From Chrysoporthe austroafricana (taxonomy: Eukaryota > Ascomycota > Sordariomycetes > Diaporthales > Cryphonectriaceae): a stretch of DNA of 64,000 nt. The notes beneath the pieces were generated by a model that worked only from the letters and a program-made list of their open reading frames with translations, was not told the origin of the DNA and made no database searches. The stretch covers positions 1,711,653 through 1,775,652 of the forward strand of contig JYIP02000004.1 in the NCBI GenBank assembly GCA_001051155.2, read 5' to 3'. Both the position numbers and the translations under genes were made by a program. This document shows positions 58,930-64,000 of the stretch, one piece after another. Every line of letters starts with the position of its first letter. Positions within the stretch are counted from its first letter, which is position 1.

Positions 58930-60526
58930 CTATTCCACTATTACCGTCGTTAGACCTTCTGCCACATCTTCCGCGGTGCTCCTCCCTTCTTCACTCAGCA
59001 TACCGCGGACCACGTTCTCGATACTCTCTTCAGACCCGTCCAGTTGACTGCGCATTTCGTCTACTTGCCCCAGCCATTGGCGCATCTGGGCTTTCGCCCG
59101 CGCTCGAGCTTCGAGTTCCCCCCCGTGGATATCGCCGATGTGCCAGCCCTGGGTCTCCTCTGGAAGCGAGCACTTCCGCAGTACCCAGAGCATCGTAACA
59201 CCCAGGGCAAAAACGTCCCCCGGGGTGCCCCGCATCTGTTCTTCTACATATTCCGGTGGCAAATACCAGGGCGTACCGCAGCTATGCGTTTCTGCTGCCT
59301 TCCGTGCTAGACTGAGGTCGATCAAGACAACGCGCATCTTATAGAAGAGAATATTGGTGGGTTTGATATCGTTATGGACGAAGCCGGAAGCATGTATATA
59401 TCGCAAGGCGCTTGCAACATCCGAAAGGATTGTCAAAGCGGCCTTGGAGCAATTGCACATGTCCGACCCGTCTATATATTGGCTGAGATTTGGCGAATCG
59501 ATGTATTCCATACATAGAGTAAGAACCCGGGCATCCGAACGAAATAGGGATACAATTTTCGGCTATACCGGTGCCCCCATTCCCGTCAGCATGCCAGAGC
59601 TTTTATAAGCATTTTCCGCGACTTACGTGGTAGCCAATGCTTTCATGAGCTGTCACTTCTCGCTGCCACCGGTCGATCCCGCTACGGAGGCCGTGTCCGA
59701 GCTTGATAGTCTTTATGAGAACTATTTTGACAGGCGGCGGCGAGGAATGACGGGCGGTATAAAGGCTCGCAAATTTGGTCGAGATAACATGCCTGTTGCG
59801 CGTTACGCTATAATGATCGTCAAAGTTCTGGCCCGTTAGATGGACGGTTTCGCCGTCTCTTATCTTGAGGAGGGGATGTATAGCAGCTGATGTCTGTATA
59901 TGGTAGCTTCCCATAGGCGCCTTTTGTTTCTTCGACGCTGGGTCGCCGGCCTGCTCTTGTGCCCGAGGCCGCTTAGAGCCCGTAGTGCTCTCTGGCTCGT
60001 CGGATGGCGCCCAGAACTTGCGCGGCTGGAGGTACAGATCCAGCAGCTTGGTCGGAGGGCCCGGCGGCGACAGGCTGAGTATAGCCCATGCGCCAGGCTC
60101 GAGATCAATAGACGCCTTCGGCAGCATTCGATGCGACGCACCTGCGGGCTTGGCCAGCTCGAATCCCGCTTCTTGAGACATGTTCTCCGCGAGGATGATA
60201 TCCCGGGAAGGATCGAAATACAAGCGCAAATGAATTGGCGCCGTGTTTTCGTCGAATCCAGGAATCCGGATATCACATCCGGTCGAGCGTACGGACTGGG
60301 AAACGGCCAGGACATCGTGATCTAGCTGGATCGGCTGGGCGCCGTCCGGGTAAGTAGCTACCGATACGGCATGCTTGGGCATATAGCATCTTGCAAATAT
60401 ACGCACAAGCGCCAGAACGGAGTCGGACGATGCGGGCTCGTCTGTAAGAGACGCGACAAACTGTTGCAAGTCTGTTCCCGGCTGGCTGACGTCCGAAAAG
60501 GGCTGGGTGCTCTGGGGCGAAGCCAT
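58930..60526 (-). CDS. Protein kinase with FHA-like N-terminal region
   Basis: Predicted 510 aa from exons 60526-59627 and 59562-58930 in phase 0. The C-terminal half is a kinase domain: HNDIKPTN gives catalytic Asp365, Lys367 and Asn370; the metal-binding Asp382 lies in DLS instead of DFG; the activation segment ends GTPWYLPPE. The likely ATP-anchoring lysine is Lys272 (VLIKTIK) with Glu290 or Glu295 as helix-C partner. The glycine-rich loop is not recognisable, so activity may be weak or altered. Residues about 75-155 read like an FHA fold (GCDIRIPG, IHLRLYFDPSRDIILAE, DLEPGAWAIL) but lack an obvious phosphothreonine-binding Arg/Ser-x-x-His set. A basic patch (SKRPRAQEQ, SKKQK) suggests nuclear location. 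An upstream in-frame ATG at 60574 in a weaker context would add 16 residues. Divergent from an unknown nuclear-type protein. Confidence 0.78.
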
Positions 60527-61169
60527 AGTGCGGGAAAACGGCCGTTGAAGAGGGCGAGAGAGCCCTTTGGGCATGGAGGGGATTTTTGTTGTTCTGGGGT
60601 GCGATACGATGCCTCCTTTCGTTTCGATATGCATATACAGTAGCAGGCATGCTGTATAATGAAGTGGCTGGGCTTCAGCGAGTTGCTGGTATGGACGTAC
60701 TATGTTTGAAAGTCGTTTTTTTAAACCCCTTGTCAAATACTTGTCCATGCATCAGTCTAAGCTCGTTCGGGTCTCTTTTACCATTGAAAAAGTGGTAAGA
60801 TCTGGGCTTGGCATTTCACATTTTACTTTTTCGAGTGAATGTGTGGATACCAAAGTAAACTTACCATATAACTAAGGTTTTAGTAAATACCCATCGCGCC
60901 ACCACATCCGCATGTGTACTGTAACATTATAATATGTACATTGGGGCGGGACACGGCGCTAAATTGACCTTAATGGTAGAAATAGGTGCTTGACTAGGTT
61001 TCTGCTACTTCCAGCCAGACAACAACAAAACACCATGACCGTAATCTAATCATTAAATCGTCAAAGTAGTCATCTCAATACCCGTCCGCGCTGCTTTGGA
61101 ACTAGAACAAGCTCCACCACATCATTGCCGCTCATCTGCTCCTCGTACTTGGCAATATCGCCAAACACG
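60527..61169. promoter_or_regulatory. Shared promoter of the kinase and the unknown Lys-rich protein
   Basis: 643 nt between two divergent start codons, clearly AT-richer than the flanking genes (notably 60710-61080). No coding potential seen. No defined binding site could be assigned. Confidence 0.5.
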
Positions 61170-62177
61170 ATGGACCGGAAACCCCAGAACGTGGATTACC
61201 GTTCGGACGGGCCATGGTGGTGGCCATGTTCGGATGTCGATACCCCTATCGACGCGCTCTTCGGCAGTCTCTGGGACCAGTACAACACCGTACCCCTAGC
61301 CATTCAGGAGCCTGCTGCTTTCCATCACGACGTGACAGAATTGTGTCAAATAGCAACAAACAAAAAGGACTTCCACGCGCTGCTTAAAGAGCGCCGGGAA
61401 CAGCGGCTTCAGGAGATCCGCGCGTGCTGGGACTCGGTCGGCGTACGCATTGCCGCCCGTCCGGATCTTCTTGATGGTTGCGACGACGGGGAGACGCCCG
61501 AAGAGAACTGGAACGCGTCTACCGAAAGGTGGGCGGCCTTCCTTTACTTCTCTCGCAAGTTCTCCTTCGATGCGCTCGCGCGCTACTTCTCCCTTTTCAC
61601 CCACAGGAGGCGGCAGTCGTGGGAATCGCAATCACCACTCCTTCAGCCGGTGGCACCACCGACCGAGGGTCCGGTGACTCCTCCGACCACAAGCAGAATA
61701 AGCGCAGCACCGATACAGCCGCGCAAGAGGACAGCGAGTCCGATGCCGTCAACCGAAAGTCCGACAAACACTCCGCCCACGAGCAGAAGCGCGGCATCAG
61801 TACAGCCGCGTAAGAGGACAGCTTCGGAGGCCGCCGGTACGCATGACGATGAAGACGAGCGCGGCTGGCGGTCCAAGAAGAGGCGCGTCAACGGGGACGC
61901 GGCCCCTACGAATGCGGCCAGCATGCATAACGATGAAGATGAGCGCAGCGGACAGCCGCCCAAGAAGAAGCGCGCTGATAGGGACGCGGCTCCTACGAGT
62001 CGAAGAGCTGGAAGATCAGGGATGAGGAAACCCACACCGGCCGCGCCCTGCGCCGGTCCTCAGGACCAGGGCCAGCCTCCCGCGCGCCGCAGCCGCCGCA
62101 TAGCAGCACGTGCCGAAGATGTTTGTTCCGGCCCACCAGGGGGGTGGAAGAAGGGCGTTCGTAGGCGGCCGAGATAG
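61170..62177 (+). CDS. Unknown protein: globular N-terminus, repeated Lys/Arg-rich tail
   Basis: Single-exon model of 335 aa starting MDRKPQNVDYRSDG; the frame is open further upstream but has no ATG there. Residues 1-145 look ordered: WWWPCSDVDTP, an amphipathic region ending LLKERREQRLQEIRACWDS, and WAAFLYFSRKFSFDALARYF. The tail is disordered and built from two kinds of internal duplication: a PRKRTAS-containing unit repeated at about 61699 and 61790, and a DDEDER...KKRR unit repeated at about 61847 and 61929. It ends with RRSRRIAAR and a basic terminus, all suggesting a nuclear DNA- or RNA-associated protein. No known domain recognised. Divergently paired with the FHA-like kinase, which could phosphorylate it; this is speculation from position and its many Ser/Thr-Pro sites. 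Confidence 0.7.
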   Translation: MDRKPQNVDYRSDGPWWWPCSDVDTPIDALFGSLWDQYNTVPLAIQEPAAFHHDVTELCQIATNKKDFHALLKERREQRLQEIRACWDSVGVRIAARPDLLDGCDDGETPEENWNASTERWAAFLYFSRKFSFDALARYFSLFTHRRRQSWESQSPLLQPVAPPTEGPVTPPTTSRISAAPIQPRKRTASPMPSTESPTNTPPTSRSAASVQPRKRTASEAAGTHDDEDERGWRSKKRRVNGDAAPTNAASMHNDEDERSGQPPKKKRADRDAAPTSRRAGRSGMRKPTPAAPCAGPQDQGQPPARRSRRIAARAEDVCSGPPGGWKKGVRRRPR

Positions 62178-63467
62178 GCCCCTTACAGCAAAGTTATATG
62201 TCAGGGTATCAGACGCCATTCGAACCCGAGAGCCGAGAGCTGTGAATACACTCTGTCACTTGATTGTGAATCCTAGTCTCTGACAACCGACGACTAGATC
62301 ACCGACCTTTACACCACTGAGAGCACATTCCCGCTTGGGGACAAACAAAGCCTCATGAGCAGCGAGATCCCATCGATGACCTAGCGAAGAGCCACGACGC
62401 CTCATGCGTGTACCTAGCCATGGATTTGACCGCGAATATGTCCAAGTCCACCTCTTACTCGCGTCGAGCCTTCTCTTCATATTGACGAAGGTGTCACCCG
62501 GGTTCGCCGCCGCCAGAGCCTGGAGTATTGGCAGGCGCTTCATCACATGCTCAGACATAGGGATGGCGGTCTTGCCAAGCGTGCGAATCGGGAAGCTAAC
62601 CGCGATCAGGAGACAGAACAGGTTGTAAGTGAGTCTCGAACGAGACCGAAAGGATCAGCCGTCAATGGCGGGGCGTGTTGAATATTTGACCACGTGCTAC
62701 GGGAAAATGCTTTGCTGCGCAGCCGTTGTGCTAGTTTCAGCACTGATCAGTTGTTGATCAGGAGGCCTGGTAGTATCTGGGCTGTGGGACCTGCTAGGAG
62801 TGCCTTAAACAACATCAACTGACAGCTCTACGCCAAAATGCTACCAGCCTGTTCTTCTGAGTTTGTTAAGGAGGTGCTTGACTCTCGTGACCAATCCAAC
62901 CCACTGTTCATGTTACACGGACGCCTAGGAGGTGTCCGTAAAGAAAAGGATATTAAAGCATTGCGAGTTACGCGCCATTGGGCTCGACCGGTCAGGCCCA
63001 ATCCAGGGAAAAAGACACCCAACTGCATAAGAAAGGGGGCTGTGCAATAGATGCCTGAGGCAGACGCCGGAATCAAGGTCTATAAGTACGGCGTGATCGA
63101 GCCCGACGGATCAAGGTTGGACCTGGTTCTTCAGCACTCCTTAGAACACCTTAACAGTTATCGTTGAATAAAGACACCTTCCAAGCCCAGACCTCTGCCC
63201 TTGTAACAGTTCAGGTGGCGAGACATGCCCAAACTGGTACGAAGTCACCCGGCATTATTCAGGAAATGTGCGGACGCGCATCTCTTCGGTGATACACCTC
63301 AAGAGGATATGGAGCCGTTTCACCCCTGTCCTGCCTCTTCACTGGGTGACATGAGGAACAGAGACTGGGCCAGCGTGGATCTGCTGGTTGTTGTTGGTGT
63401 CCGTACCGACTTAGAGTCCAAGCTGTAGCAGGTGATCGTTTTCGAGACCATTGTGAACGAAGTCGAA
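62178..63467. other. Right-end region with small frames, possibly degenerate
   Basis: No complete gene. A minus-strand frame of 100 codons (62256-62558), containing LPILQALAAANPGDTF, has a protein-like composition, unlike the Arg/Pro shadow frames elsewhere. A plus-strand frame at 63225-63428 includes SVDLLVVVGV. Neither could be linked to a family. Stops between them suggest remnants of decayed genes. Confidence 0.35.
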
Positions 63468-63765
63468 ACGATTTTCGTTCAACACCAAGGAGAAGAGCAT
63501 TTACAAGCTATGCGCAAGCTATGCGCAAGCTATGAGACACATAATTGAGCGTTTCGTCGACAGGCACTCGGTCGGTAGCGATGAGATGACCGAGATTGTG
63601 CAGGCGATCAAGGCGAGGTTCCGGGAGGAGGTCCGGGAGGAGCTCAAGAACAACACGGCGTCTACTACGAGCAGCAACATGATCGAGGTTTCGAAGATGG
63701 TCAAGGACCTGTCGAGCGGCCCGGAGGCGCTGGTGAACTGCTTCGGGAACGACTCGGTCGACTAG
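63468..63765 (+). pseudogene. Unrecognised open segment, possible gene fragment or exon
   Basis: The frame opens after a TGA near 63460 and stays open to the TAG at 63763-63765, reading through FNTKEKSIYKLCASYAQAM into RHIIERFVDRHSVGSDEM and a charged helix FREEVREELKNN. The first ATG is at 63532, so either this is a 77-residue protein or the 3' exon of something whose start is lost. The composition is protein-like and helical. I do not recognise the family. The 11-nt tandem repeat at 63504 is inside the frame. Confidence 0.35.
63504..63534. repeat. 11-nt tandem repeat (caagctatgcg)
   Basis: About 2.8 perfect copies of an 11-nt unit. Because 11 is not a multiple of three, each copy shifts the frame, which is unexpected inside a functional coding exon. 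Confidence 0.85.
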
Positions 63766-64000
63766 ATGCTGCTTATAATTTTTGTGCGGTGTCTGCACTT
63801 GTGCGTTGTAGTGATCACGGTGATATGTGGGTTAAAAAAACCTGATGCGGATCCTCGTGCTGGTGGTCCAAGTTGTAGTGATAGTAATGTATGCTAACGA
63901 CTAAGTCGCAGGGGGTACTTTCCGGCACCCCCCCCTTTCCGGCACCCCTGGCCAGCCACACCGCCTCTTCAACCACTTCTCTTTCCTTTACTTTTTCTCT
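63766..64000. other. Right margin, no feature
   Basis: Includes a short duplicated motif (tttccggcacccc twice near 63919-63948) and a pyrimidine-rich edge that may be the promoter of a gene beyond the window. Confidence 0.4.

Noticed and set aside
62206..62240. Possible minus-strand tRNA (gggttcgaatgg)
   Set aside because: No T-stem pairing and no acceptor stem could be drawn.
63225..63428. Resemblance of SVDLLVVVGV and LFGDTPQED to the end of fungal sirtuins
   Set aside because: Spacing differs and the zinc and NAD-binding motifs are not seen in the surrounding sequence; too weak to call without a profile search.

Overview
The window is nuclear DNA of a filamentous ascomycete (Pezizomycotina). 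Sordariomycetes is the best guess; I cannot name a genus. The evidence is GC-rich coding sequence, short GT-AG introns at positions that restore conserved protein reading frames, pyrimidine-rich leaders, and a set of eukaryotic housekeeping genes with fungal architectures. There is no bacterial operon structure, CRISPR array or recognisable intact transposon. All gene models below were spliced by hand; every multi-exon model gives a total length divisible by three.

Layout, left to right. 1-5.8 kb: no convincing gene; low-complexity DNA and a poly-T/poly-C block containing an unresolved base. 5.8-8.0 kb (+): transcription regulator with a Rua1-type C-terminal zinc domain. 8.0-14.2 kb: no gene seen. 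14.2-17.3 kb (+): PHD-finger protein. 18.3-20.9 kb (-): TBC1D5-like Rab GTPase-activating protein. 22.0-23.9 kb (+): uncharacterised protein with acidic W/F motifs typical of clathrin-adaptor clients. 26.7-28.0 kb (+): triple-KH RNA-binding protein. 29.8-31.2 kb (+): HUT1 nucleotide-sugar transporter. 32.5-35.0 kb (-): MSG5-type MAP-kinase phosphatase. 35.0-44.3 kb: 9.3 kb without a supportable gene. 44.3-48.3 kb (+): large disordered fungal protein of unknown role. 49.5-50.8 kb (+): TPT1 tRNA 2'-phosphotransferase, convergent with a dsRNA-binding-like protein (51.2-52.2 kb, -). 53.0-53.9 kb (-): rRNA-processing EFG1, divergent from SEA4/Mio (54.4-57.8 kb, +), a subunit of the TORC1-regulating SEA/GATOR complex. 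58.9-60.5 kb (-): a kinase with an FHA-like N-terminus, divergent from a conserved-looking unknown nuclear protein (61.2-62.2 kb, +). 62.2-64.0 kb: remnants and small open frames.

The genes do not form a pathway cluster. Two loose themes exist. The first is RNA metabolism (TPT1, the dsRNA-binding-like protein, EFG1, the KH protein). The second is signalling and membrane traffic (MSG5, SEA4, the TBC protein, the adaptor-motif protein, the kinase). The least explained part is the right end, where the atypical kinase and a lysine-rich unknown protein share a 643-bp promoter next to decayed-looking sequence. All three unresolved bases lie in or beside long poly-T or poly-T/poly-C blocks and mark probable assembly joins.
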